Shown here piece by piece: positions 37,151 through 45,227 of a DNA stretch of 64,000 bases (positions within the stretch are counted from its first letter, which is position 1; each line of letters starts with the position of its first letter). Position numbers and translations under genes: made by a program. Location: positions 62,001 to 126,000 of the forward strand of contig NZ_JRKN01000006.1 in NCBI RefSeq assembly GCF_000763905.1, in the 5' to 3' direction. Origin of the DNA: Paracoccus halophilus. GTDB taxonomy: Bacteria > Pseudomonadota > Alphaproteobacteria > Rhodobacterales > Rhodobacteraceae. Below the pieces are notes generated by a model. It was not told where the DNA came from, made no database searches, and was given only the letters and a program-made list of their open reading frames with translations.

Positions 37151-39073
37151 TCAGACGGCCCGGGCCGGCAGCATGAAGCCGTCAAAGAACGCGGCCAGCG
37201 CGGCGTGATCCTCCAGCGGCAGGACATGCGCCACATATTGATCGGGGCGGACGATCACCATGCAGCCCCGCTTGCGGTCGATGCCGCGCAGATCAAAGAT
37301 ATCCTGCCCCTCGCGCCGGTCGGCACAGAACATCTTTTCGTAATCGACCAGCCCGAACCGGCCCTTGCACGGCAGCAGACAGGCCGGCATCCTCTCCAGC
37401 GCCAGATCGCGCGCGCCCTGCTGAAAGACCGCGCGCAGGTCGATCACCGCATCCGGGTCCGCCCCCTCGGGCGTGTATCTGCGCATCGGCGACGCGGGCG
37501 AGGTCGCCAGAAAATCGCAAAGCCCGCGGATCGCCGAACCCTCGGTCGCCGGATCCTCGTCGGGGCTGAACGCGAACAGCCGCCAGCGCGTATCGGCCTG
37601 GATGCAATGGCCCAGCTCCATCCGCCTGACATCGCCCAGCCGCACGACCGGGGCAGAGTGAAACCGGGTGCCGATCCGGAACCCCCAGGCCAGATCCTGC
37701 GAGCCGGCACCCCCGGTCAGGGCAGAGGGCTGATAGGTCACGGACATCCCCGCCGTATAGCGGCCCTGCTCGATGAAATAGCGCTGGAATTTCGGCGCGT
37801 CGCCGTCGTCCTGAACCCCTTCGGGGCGTTCGCTGATGATCCGCGACCATTCGCGGTCGAAATCGATCAGATCCTGCGCCACCGCCCGCCGTTCGGCGGA
37901 ATAGCTGTGCAGGATTTCCGGCGGGCAGCGCCCCTGCAGGACCGAGACCAGCTTCCAGCCCAGATTGAACGCATCCCCCATCGAGACATTCATCCCCTGC
38001 CCCGCCTTGGGGCTGTGGGTGTGACAGGCATCGCCGGCGATGAAGACATGCGGCAGACGGCTGTCCACCTGATCCTGCGGCACATCGTCGAACTTGTCGG
38101 TCAGGCGCTGGCCGATCTCATAGACGGACCACCAGGCGACATCCCTGACCTCGATCGAATAGGGGCGAAAGATGCGCTGCGCCGCCGCGATCAACTGGTC
38201 GATGGTGATATTGCGGCTTGCCACGCGCTCATCCGCGCCCAGCTTGTCCATCTCGATATAAAGGCGGGTCAGGTAGCCGCCTTCGCGCGGGATGATCAGG
38301 CATGTGCCCTGATCGGCGGACTGGATCAGCGTCTTGCAGCGGATATCGGGGAAATCGGTGACGCAAAGCACATCCATCACGCCCCAGGCCTTGTTGGCGG
38401 AATCGCCGACCAGTTCGCGCCCGATGGCCTTGCGCACGGCGCTGCGTGCCCCGTCGCAGCCGACGACATAGCGGGCGCGCAGGGTCACGGTCTGCCCTTC
38501 GCCTTCGGGATCGACGCGTTCCAGCGTCACGGTCACGGGATGGTCGCCGCCCTTGGGGTCAACCCGCAGATCGGCCAGTTGCAGCGCATAATCCGGCTCC
38601 AGCCGCGAGGGCGATTTGCGCATGATATCCAGATACATGTCATGCACGCGGGCCTGATTCAGGATGATATGCGGCATCTCGGACAGGCCGTCCTCGACAT
38701 CCTGCACGCGGCCGTTGCGGATCAGATGCGCGGGGTTTTCCGGGTCGGGCTTCCAGAAGGTCGTCTCATTGACCCAATAGCCCTGTTTCAGCACCGTCTC
38801 GGCAAAGCCGAAGGCGTTGAACATCTCCATCGAGCGGCACGAGATCCCGTCCGCCTGCCCCTTGTCCATCGGGCCGGGTTTGCGCTCCACGATGCGGGTC
38901 GTGATATCGGGAAAGGCGGCCAGTTGTGCCGCCAGCGTCAGCCCGGCCGGGCCGCAGCCCACGATCAGCACATCCACCGTATCGGGCAGACCTGCCGCCG
39001 GATCGGGGCGGCCGGGCGCCGCGTCGAAAAGCTCCGGATCGCCGGGACGAAAACCGTTCAGGTGATATTGCAT
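37151..39073 (-). CDS. FAD-dependent aromatic hydroxylase, 3-hydroxybenzoate 4-monooxygenase-like
   Basis: 640 residues, same length and layout as MobA of Comamonas (3-hydroxybenzoate to protocatechuate) and close to phenol 2-monooxygenase. FAD-binding GCGPAGLTLAAQLA (about 39-52), second site segment YVVGCDGARSAVRKAIG, and the GD box FIAGDACHTHSPKAGQGMNVSM; the C-terminal 180 residues form a thioredoxin-like fold that helps dimerisation. Divergent from marR with a shared control region. Substrate assignment is by length and overall pattern, not proven. Confidence 0.8.
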   Translation of the reverse strand: MQYHLNGFRPGDPELFDAAPGRPDPAAGLPDTVDVLIVGCGPAGLTLAAQLAAFPDITTRIVERKPGPMDKGQADGISCRSMEMFNAFGFAETVLKQGYWVNETTFWKPDPENPAHLIRNGRVQDVEDGLSEMPHIILNQARVHDMYLDIMRKSPSRLEPDYALQLADLRVDPKGGDHPVTVTLERVDPEGEGQTVTLRARYVVGCDGARSAVRKAIGRELVGDSANKAWGVMDVLCVTDFPDIRCKTLIQSADQGTCLIIPREGGYLTRLYIEMDKLGADERVASRNITIDQLIAAAQRIFRPYSIEVRDVAWWSVYEIGQRLTDKFDDVPQDQVDSRLPHVFIAGDACHTHSPKAGQGMNVSMGDAFNLGWKLVSVLQGRCPPEILHSYSAERRAVAQDLIDFDREWSRIISERPEGVQDDGDAPKFQRYFIEQGRYTAGMSVTYQPSALTGGAGSQDLAWGFRIGTRFHSAPVVRLGDVRRMELGHCIQADTRWRLFAFSPDEDPATEGSAIRGLCDFLATSPASPMRRYTPEGADPDAVIDLRAVFQQGARDLALERMPACLLPCKGRFGLVDYEKMFCADRREGQDIFDLRGIDRKRGCMVIVRPDQYVAHVLPLEDHAALAAFFDGFMLPARAV

Positions 39074-39096
39074 GGCAGCGCCTCCCCCAAGGAATG

Positions 39097-39164
39097 AATT
39101 GATAAGTTGACTTACTATTTACAACCCGAGTCGGTCAAGAGAAAAGTAAGTAGACATATCAATT
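39097..39164. promoter_or_regulatory. MarR-type operator pair between mobA-like and marR
   Basis: The arms 39097-39116 and 39145-39164 are inverted copies with three mismatches in 20. Each contains a smaller near-palindrome: exact TAAGT-TG-ACTTA at 39103-39114, and TAAGT-AG-ACATA with one mismatch in the other arm. Two regulator dimers could bind and control both divergent genes. Confidence 0.65.
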
Positions 39165-39236
39165 CTGCTGCTGTTAACTTGCCATGGCCCCCGCAGGGCG
39201 GCGGGAGAGGGGCAAAACCGGAAAGGAAAAGGCGCC

Positions 39237-39686
39237 ATGTCGGTCAAGCTTCGGATGGCCGGGCATCTGATCAGGCGGCTGCATCAGGTCTCGACCCATA
39301 TCTTCACGCAGCGCATGCGCGAGGCGGGATTCGACCTGACCCCGGTGCAGTTCGCGGCGCTGGAATCCTTGCGCCACAATCCGGGCACCGATCAGGCCGG
39401 GCTGGCGCAGGCGGTGGCCAAGGACCGCGCGACCATCGGCGCGGTGGTCGACCGGCTTGAGCAAAAGGGGCTGATCGCCCGCAGCGTCAGCCAGCGCGAC
39501 AAGCGCGCGCGTGTGCTGGCCCTGACGGAGCAAGGGCAGAACACCATCGCCGCCGTGCTGCCGGTGGTCGAGGCGCTGCAAAGGGACATGCTGCCGGGCC
39601 TGAGCGATGCCGAATATGCCCAGTTCATCGCCCTTGCCAGCAAGGCCGCCGAGGCGGCCGAGACGCTGGACACCGGAGCCGGCTGA
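39237..39686 (+). CDS. MarR-family transcriptional regulator
   Basis: 149 residues with winged helix-turn-helix (G-L-A-Q-A-V-A-K-D-R-A-T-I-G-A-V-V-D-R-L, residues about 59-78) and the wing D-K-R-A-R-V-L-A-L-T. Probably senses a phenolic ligand and represses the adjacent monooxygenase. ATG preceded by GGAAAGGAAAAGGCGCC. The stop is 15 bases from the end of cobO. Confidence 0.92.
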   Translation: MSVKLRMAGHLIRRLHQVSTHIFTQRMREAGFDLTPVQFAALESLRHNPGTDQAGLAQAVAKDRATIGAVVDRLEQKGLIARSVSQRDKRARVLALTEQGQNTIAAVLPVVEALQRDMLPGLSDAEYAQFIALASKAAEAAETLDTGAG

Positions 39687-39701
39687 CGCGCCCGGCGCGG
39701 G

Positions 39702-40313
39702 CTAGAACTCGACCCCCGGCTGCGCCTTGATGCCGTCGCGGAACGGGTGCTTGACCGCCTCCATCTCGGTCACAAGATCGGCCAGTTCGATCAGTTCGGG
39801 CCGGGCATTGCGGCCGGTCAGCACGACATGGGTCATGGGCGGCTTTTCGTCGCGCAGGAAATCCACCACCTCGGCGATATCCAGATAGTCATAGCGCAGC
39901 GCGATGTTGATTTCGTCCAGCAGCACCATGCGGATATCGGGGTTGCGGATCAACTCTTGCGCCTTGTGCCAGCCGGCGCGGGCGGCGGCGATGTCGCGCG
40001 CCTTGTCCTGGGTTTCCCAGGTGAACCCCTCGCCCATGGCATGAAACTGGCACAGATCGCCGAAATGCGTGGTCAGCAGGCGACGCTCGCCCGTGTCCCA
40101 GGCGCCCTTGATGAACTGCACCACCGCGCAGGGCATCCCATGCGCGATGCAGCGCAGGATCATGCCGAAGCCCGAGGACGACTTGCCCTTGCCCTTGCCG
40201 GTATGGACGATGACCAGCCCCTTTTCACCCTGTTTGCCCTGCATCATGCGGTCGCGCGCGGCCTTGATTTTCGCCATCTTGGCGGCGTGGCGGGCATTGT
40301 CGTCGGCTTCCAT
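39702..40313 (-). CDS. cobO: cob(I)yrinic acid a,c-diamide adenosyltransferase
   Basis: 203 residues of the CobA/CobO type, P-loop VHTGKGKGKSSSG near residue 36-48, then CAVVQFIKGAWDTGER and LDEINIALRYDYL. Attaches the adenosyl group of ATP to Co(I) of cob(I)yrinic acid a,c-diamide. ATG at 40313 has AGGAGTCCCC upstream; the frame continues to 40664 through the riboswitch on the other strand, which is clearly not coding. Transcribed away from the rest of the B12 genes. Confidence 0.94.
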   Translation of the reverse strand: MEADDNARHAAKMAKIKAARDRMMQGKQGEKGLVIVHTGKGKGKSSSGFGMILRCIAHGMPCAVVQFIKGAWDTGERRLLTTHFGDLCQFHAMGEGFTWETQDKARDIAAARAGWHKAQELIRNPDIRMVLLDEINIALRYDYLDIAEVVDFLRDEKPPMTHVVLTGRNARPELIELADLVTEMEAVKHPFRDGIKAQPGVEF

Positions 40314-40383
40314 CGGGGACTCCTGTGCTTGACAAGTCGGGGCCGGGCGCGCACAGATCTGCTGCGCTGGTTCCTGTCCTATG

Positions 40384-40550
40384 ACAGGCCAAGAGGGAAT
40401 GCGAAAGGTTTGCGCCGCAAGGCCGGACCCGAATGCAGCCGCCCCCGCGACCGTGACCGGAGAGGTCGCCCGATACCACTGGCAACAGCCGGGAAGGTGG
40501 GCCGGCCGTTGGCGAAAGCCTGAATCCGCAAGCCGGGAGACCTGCCAGCA
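40384..40550 (+). promoter_or_regulatory. cobalamin (B12) riboswitch 1
   Basis: Shows the core order of the class: GGGAATGCG, CCGCCCCCGCGACCGTGA (40441 region), a CCACTGG...GGGAAGG segment and the B12 box AAGCCGGGAGACCTGCC (40530-40546). P1 pairs CAGG near 40385 with CCTG of the box region. Orientation puts it in the leader of the DUF1636-cobW-cobN operon, so adenosylcobalamin would lower its expression. Ends are approximate. Confidence 0.92.
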
Positions 40551-40638
40551 GCGAATATTGACCGGCGGACGGGGTGTTCCTGCCAGGGCTCGCGGATGAT
40601 CTTCGCGCCCTCGTGCCGCCATGATGGATGAAGGGTGC

Positions 40639-40992
40639 ATGGACGTTTCCTTGCTTGTCTGCACGACGTGCCGCGCCGGCCAGCCGGTGATTGAGGGTGA
40701 ACCTGTCCCCGGCGCGCGGCTTCACGCGGCGCTGGAGCGGATCGGCGCGCCCGAGGGCGTGCGCATCCTGCCGGTCGAATGCCTCTCGGCCTGTTCGAAC
40801 GGCTCGGCCATCGCATTGGCCGGCCCCGACCGCTGGACCTATGTTTACGGCCAGATGTCGGATGCCGACGCACCCGAAATCATGCAGGGCGCCGCCGCCT
40901 ATGCCGAAACCCCCGACGGGATCGTGCCCTGGCGCGAACGCATCGCCATTTTCCGCAAGCGCAGCATCGCGCGCATTCCTCCGATTGGATAG
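40639..40992 (+). CDS. DUF1636 metal-binding protein of B12 operon
   Basis: 117 residues from the ATG at 40639 (AAGGG upstream; the ATG at 40621 has none). Cysteine pairs C-x2-C (VCTTCR) and C-x3-C (ECLSACS) give a thioredoxin-like 2Fe-2S ferredoxin look. The family is known from B12 clusters, always beside cobW; role in cobalt delivery or electron transfer is not established. First gene after the riboswitch, four bases before cobW. Confidence 0.82.
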   Translation: MDVSLLVCTTCRAGQPVIEGEPVPGARLHAALERIGAPEGVRILPVECLSACSNGSAIALAGPDRWTYVYGQMSDADAPEIMQGAAAYAETPDGIVPWRERIAIFRKRSIARIPPIG

Positions 40993-40995
40993 ACC

Positions 40996-42042
40996 ATGAC
41001 CGACCTGACCAAGACCCCCGTCACCGTGATCACCGGCTTTCTGGGGGCCGGCAAGACCACGCTGATCCGGCACCTGATGCTGAACCCGCAGGGCAAACGG
41101 CTGGCGGTGCTGGTCAATGAATTCGGCACCATGGGTGTCGATGGCGATATCCTGAAAAGCTGCGCCGACGAAAACTGCCCGGCCGAGAATATCATGGAAC
41201 TGTCGAACGGCTGCATCTGCTGCACCGTCGCCGATGATTTCATTCCCACGCTGGAACGGCTGATGGCCATGCCGCAGAAACCCGATCACATCCTGATCGA
41301 GACCTCGGGGCTGGCCCTGCCCAAGCCGCTGCTCAAGGCCTTTGACTGGCCGGCGATCCGGTCGCGCATCACCGTCGATGGCGTGATCGCCCTGGCCGAT
41401 GCCGAGGCGGTGGCGGCGGGCCGTTTCGCCCCCGACGAGGCCGCCGTTCAGGCGCAGCGCGAAGCCGATGACAGTCTGGACCATGAAACGCCGCTGTCCG
41501 AGGTGTTCGAGGATCAGATCGCCTGCGCCGATATCGTGCTGCTCAGTAAGGCCGATCTGGCCGGCGATGCCGGCCTTGCCGCCGCCCGCGCCGTGATCGA
41601 GGCCGAGGCCCCGCGCAAGCTGCCGATCCTGCCCCTGACCGATGGCGTCATCGACCCGCGCGTGATCCTGGGCCTGAATGCCGCGGCCGAGGACGATCTG
41701 GACGCCCGCCCCAGCCACCATGACGGCGCCGACGATCACGAACATGACGATTTCGAATCGGTGGTGATCGACCTGCCCGAAATCGACGACCCCGAGGATC
41801 TGGCCGCCCGCGTGGCGCGCCTTGCGCGTGATCAGAACATCCTGCGGGTCAAGGGCCATGTCGCTGTCGCCGGCAAGCCCATGCGCCTGCTTGTGCAGGC
41901 CGTGGGCGAACGGGTACGCCACCAATATGACCGGCCATGGGGCGATCAGCCCCGCGCCTCGCGTCTGGTGGTCATCGCCGAACATGACGATATCGACGCA
42001 GCCGCGATCCGCGCGGCCCTTGCGCAGGCCGTGCCCGCCTGA
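40996..42042 (+). CDS. cobW: CobW GTPase metallochaperone
   Basis: 348 residues. P-loop GFLGAGKT (14-21), the metal-binding C-x-C-C in NGCICC (C73, C75, C76), guanine motif SKAD, and a His/Asp-rich patch (RPSHHDGADDHEHDDFE) before the C-terminal CobW domain. CobW is thought to load Co(II) on CobNST. Stop TGA shares its last base with the cobN ATG. Confidence 0.95.
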   Translation: MTDLTKTPVTVITGFLGAGKTTLIRHLMLNPQGKRLAVLVNEFGTMGVDGDILKSCADENCPAENIMELSNGCICCTVADDFIPTLERLMAMPQKPDHILIETSGLALPKPLLKAFDWPAIRSRITVDGVIALADAEAVAAGRFAPDEAAVQAQREADDSLDHETPLSEVFEDQIACADIVLLSKADLAGDAGLAAARAVIEAEAPRKLPILPLTDGVIDPRVILGLNAAAEDDLDARPSHHDGADDHEHDDFESVVIDLPEIDDPEDLAARVARLARDQNILRVKGHVAVAGKPMRLLVQAVGERVRHQYDRPWGDQPRASRLVVIAEHDDIDAAAIRAALAQAVPA

Positions 42043-45000
42043 TGCATGTCGTCTTTCGCGAAAGCAAAGGGCTTGAGGAAACCGAGGTCCCGACCGATCC
42101 CGGCCAAAGCCCCGCCGATCTGGTCGTCCTGTCCTATTCCGACAGCGATCTGGGCGCTTTCGCGGCGGGCTGGCACCGGGCGAATGGCGGGCTGCCTGCG
42201 CTGCGACTGTGCAATATCTCGGCGCTGCGGCATCCGGTTTCGGTCGATAATTACATCGAGACCACGCTATCCGGCGCCCGCGCCGTGCTGGTCCGCCTGA
42301 TCGGGGGCGAGGCCTACTGGCCCTATGGCGTGGCCAGCCTTCAGGACCATGCCCGCCGCCACGGCATTGCGCTGGCGCTGCTGCCGGCGGACGGGCGGCC
42401 CGATCCGACGCTTGAACGCCTGTCCACCCTGCCCGCGCCGCTGCTCAGCGAACTGTCGGCCCTGTGCGACCAGGGCGGGGCGGTCGCCGCGCAGATGGCG
42501 CTGGCCCGGCTGGCCGGGGCCGCCGGCCTGCCCGCCGCCCCGGTCACGGGTCAGCCCGCCATCCCGCAATGGGGGTTTTACGATCCCGATGCCGGGGTGA
42601 TAGCCGCGCCCTTGCCCGGCGAGAACCCGGTGCTGGTCAGCTTTTACCGCAGCTACCTGACCTCGGCCGATCTGGGCCCCGTGGATGCCATGATCCGGGC
42701 GCTGCGCGGGGCGGGCTTTGCCGCGACCGGCGTTTTCGCGCCCTCGCTGAAACTGCCCGGGCTGTCGGACTGGCTGCGCCCGCATCTGCCCGGGCTGGCG
42801 GCGGTGGTGAACATGACCGCCTTTTCCGCCCGCGACGGCAACGGCGCGACACCCTTTGACGGTGCCGATTGCCCGGTCTTTCAGGTTTCGCTGTCCACCG
42901 CCCCGCGTGCCCTGTGGCAGGCCGAGGAACGCGGGCTTTCCGCCGCCGATCTGGCCATGCATGTTGTCCTGCCCGAGGTGGACGGGCGCATCTTTCTGGG
43001 CGTCGTCAGCTTCAAGGCGGCCGAGCCGCGCGACCCCGATCTGCAATTCTCGCGCCAAGTCCATGCGCCCGACCCGGGGCGTATCGCGGCGGCGGTGACC
43101 CGGATCAAGGCATGGCACCGGCTGCGCCAGCCTGCGCGCCGGGCGCTGGTGCTTTCCACCTATCCCGGCAAGCCGCATCAGCTTGCCCATGCGGTCGGGC
43201 TGGACGCGCTGGCCTCCTGCGGCGCGATCCTTGGCATCGCGCATGACACTCTGGGCCGGCGGCTGCTGGCCGAGCGCCTGACCTGGCCCTTGTCTGAATA
43301 CCGCCGCGCGCTGGCCCGCCTGCCCCAAAGCCTGAGGGACGATCTGCATGCCGCCTGGGGCGACCCGGCCCTTGACGCGCCCGAAGGCACGTTCCATTTC
43401 GCCGCCATCCGCGCGGGCGACGCGCTGATTGCCCTGCAACCCGAGCGGGGCGAGGTCGCGGCCCGCGCCGACGATTATCACGACCTGTCCCGCACCCCGC
43501 GCCATGGCTATGTCGCCTTTTACCTGTGGCTGCGCGATCAGACCGATGCGCTGATCCATATCGGCGCGCATGGCACGCTGGAATGGCTGCCGGGCAAATC
43601 CGTCGCGCTTTCGGACAGCTGCTGGCCGCAGGCACTGCTGGACGATCTGCCGATCATTTACCCCTTTATCATCAACGACCCGGGCGAGGCCGCACAGGCC
43701 AAGCGCCGGCTGGGCGCGGTCACGCTGGGCCATCTGCCGCCGCCGCTGGCCACGGCCGATCTGCCCGAAAACCTGAGCCATCTGGAACGCCTGCTGGACG
43801 AATATTCCACCGCCGACGGGCTGGACCCGCGCCGCCGCGACCGCCTGATCCTTGACATCCGCGACGAGGCACGCGCTGCCGGGGTGGAGGCCGATCTTGG
43901 CCTGCCGCCCGACGCCGCCCCGGCGCAGGCGATCCCGCTGATCGACCGCTTTGTCTGCGACCTCAAGGAAAGCCGCTTTGGCGAGGGGCTGCATATCTAT
44001 GGCACCGGCGAATGCGGCGCGCAGGAACGGGAGGGGCTCGACCGCGCGCTGAAGGGGCTGCGGGTGGCGCCCGGCCCCTCGGGCTCGCCGGCGCGGGGAC
44101 GGCGGGACGTGCTGCCCACCGGGCGCAACCTTTTCGCGGTGGACCCGCGCGCCGTGCCCTCACGCGCGGCGCATGCACAGGGCGTCAAGCTGGCCGAGGA
44201 ACTGCTGCGCCGGCATTTGCAGGATCATGGCGACTGGCCGCGCGGCATCGTCGTCGATCTATGGGGCAGCGCGACCATGCGCACCGCGGGCGAGGAATTC
44301 GCCATGGCGCTGCATCTGGCGGGCCTCGCCCCCCGCTGGGATGCGGGGTCGGGGCGGGTCGGCGGCGTCGATGTGCTGACCCTGGCGGAACTGGGGCGGC
44401 CACGGATCGACGTGACGCTGCGCGTCTCGGGCCTGTTCCGCGATGTGTTCCCCGGCCTTGCCCAACTCTTTGAAACCGGGGCCGAGGCATTGGCCGCCCG
44501 CGATGAGTCCCCCGCCGACAACCCCTATCGCCAGCGCAGCCCGCGCGTATTCGGCCCCAAACCGGGGCTTTACGGGCTGGGCATGGCCGATCTGGCCGAG
44601 ACCTTTACCGATCAGGCCCGCGCGGCGGCGGGCGAGGCATGGCTTGCCGCCTCGTCCCATGCGATCGGGGCGGATGGCGCGATCACGCATCGGCCGCAGG
44701 CGATCCGCGACCGGCTGGCGCGCGCGGATACGTTCGTCCACGCGCAGGATCTGCCCGAATCCGACCTGCTGCTGGCCAGCGATTACGCCGCGCATGAGGC
44801 GGGCTTTGCCGCCGCCATGGCCCGGATCGGCGCACCCGCGCCCGCGCTTTACCATCTGGACGCGACCCGGCCCGACCGGCCACAGGCCCGCAGCCTGACG
44901 CAGGAGATTGCCCGCGTCACCCGCGCCCGCGCCGCCAATCCGGCCTGGGCCGACGGGATGATGGGCCACGGCTTTCGCGGCGCGGCGGAAATCGCGGCGA

Positions 45001-45227
45001 CGCTGGATCACATGGCGGCATTCGCCAATCTGGCCGGCGTCGTGCCCGGCCATCTGTTCGACCTCTACCATCAGGCCACGCTGGAACGCCCCGACCTTGT
45101 CGCCTTCATGGAGCGTGAAAACCCCGCCGCGCTGGCCGCCATGCGCGCCATGTTCGCGCGGCTGCGCGAGGCAGGGCTGTGGGTCACCCGCCGCAATGCC
45201 GTCCTGGCCGGCGAAGGCCTGGCATGA
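42042..45227 (+). CDS. cobN: aerobic cobaltochelatase subunit CobN
   Basis: 1061 residues. Large subunit of the ATP-dependent chelatase that inserts Co(II) into hydrogenobyrinic acid a,c-diamide together with CobS and CobT. Typical segments: H-I-G-A-H-G-T-L-E-W-L-P-G-K, the Y-P-F-I-I-N-D-P-G-E-A-x-Q-A-K-R-R block, and D-L-W-G-S-A-T-M-R-T-A-G-E-E. Shorter than the about 1275-residue Pseudomonas denitrificans protein but in the range for Rhodobacterales. cobS and cobT are not in the window. Overlaps cobW (1 base) and cobG (4 bases). Confidence 0.95.
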   Translation: MHVVFRESKGLEETEVPTDPGQSPADLVVLSYSDSDLGAFAAGWHRANGGLPALRLCNISALRHPVSVDNYIETTLSGARAVLVRLIGGEAYWPYGVASLQDHARRHGIALALLPADGRPDPTLERLSTLPAPLLSELSALCDQGGAVAAQMALARLAGAAGLPAAPVTGQPAIPQWGFYDPDAGVIAAPLPGENPVLVSFYRSYLTSADLGPVDAMIRALRGAGFAATGVFAPSLKLPGLSDWLRPHLPGLAAVVNMTAFSARDGNGATPFDGADCPVFQVSLSTAPRALWQAEERGLSAADLAMHVVLPEVDGRIFLGVVSFKAAEPRDPDLQFSRQVHAPDPGRIAAAVTRIKAWHRLRQPARRALVLSTYPGKPHQLAHAVGLDALASCGAILGIAHDTLGRRLLAERLTWPLSEYRRALARLPQSLRDDLHAAWGDPALDAPEGTFHFAAIRAGDALIALQPERGEVAARADDYHDLSRTPRHGYVAFYLWLRDQTDALIHIGAHGTLEWLPGKSVALSDSCWPQALLDDLPIIYPFIINDPGEAAQAKRRLGAVTLGHLPPPLATADLPENLSHLERLLDEYSTADGLDPRRRDRLILDIRDEARAAGVEADLGLPPDAAPAQAIPLIDRFVCDLKESRFGEGLHIYGTGECGAQEREGLDRALKGLRVAPGPSGSPARGRRDVLPTGRNLFAVDPRAVPSRAAHAQGVKLAEELLRRHLQDHGDWPRGIVVDLWGSATMRTAGEEFAMALHLAGLAPRWDAGSGRVGGVDVLTLAELGRPRIDVTLRVSGLFRDVFPGLAQLFETGAEALAARDESPADNPYRQRSPRVFGPKPGLYGLGMADLAETFTDQARAAAGEAWLAASSHAIGADGAITHRPQAIRDRLARADTFVHAQDLPESDLLLASDYAAHEAGFAAAMARIGAPAPALYHLDATRPDRPQARSLTQEIARVTRARAANPAWADGMMGHGFRGAAEIAATLDHMAAFANLAGVVPGHLFDLYHQATLERPDLVAFMERENPAALAAMRAMFARLREAGLWVTRRNAVLAGEGLA

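Noticed and set aside
40314..40664. N-terminal extension of CobO through the upstream open frame
   Set aside because: The extension runs antisense through the B12 riboswitch and has no resemblance to CobO; ATG 40313 has a good ribosome site.
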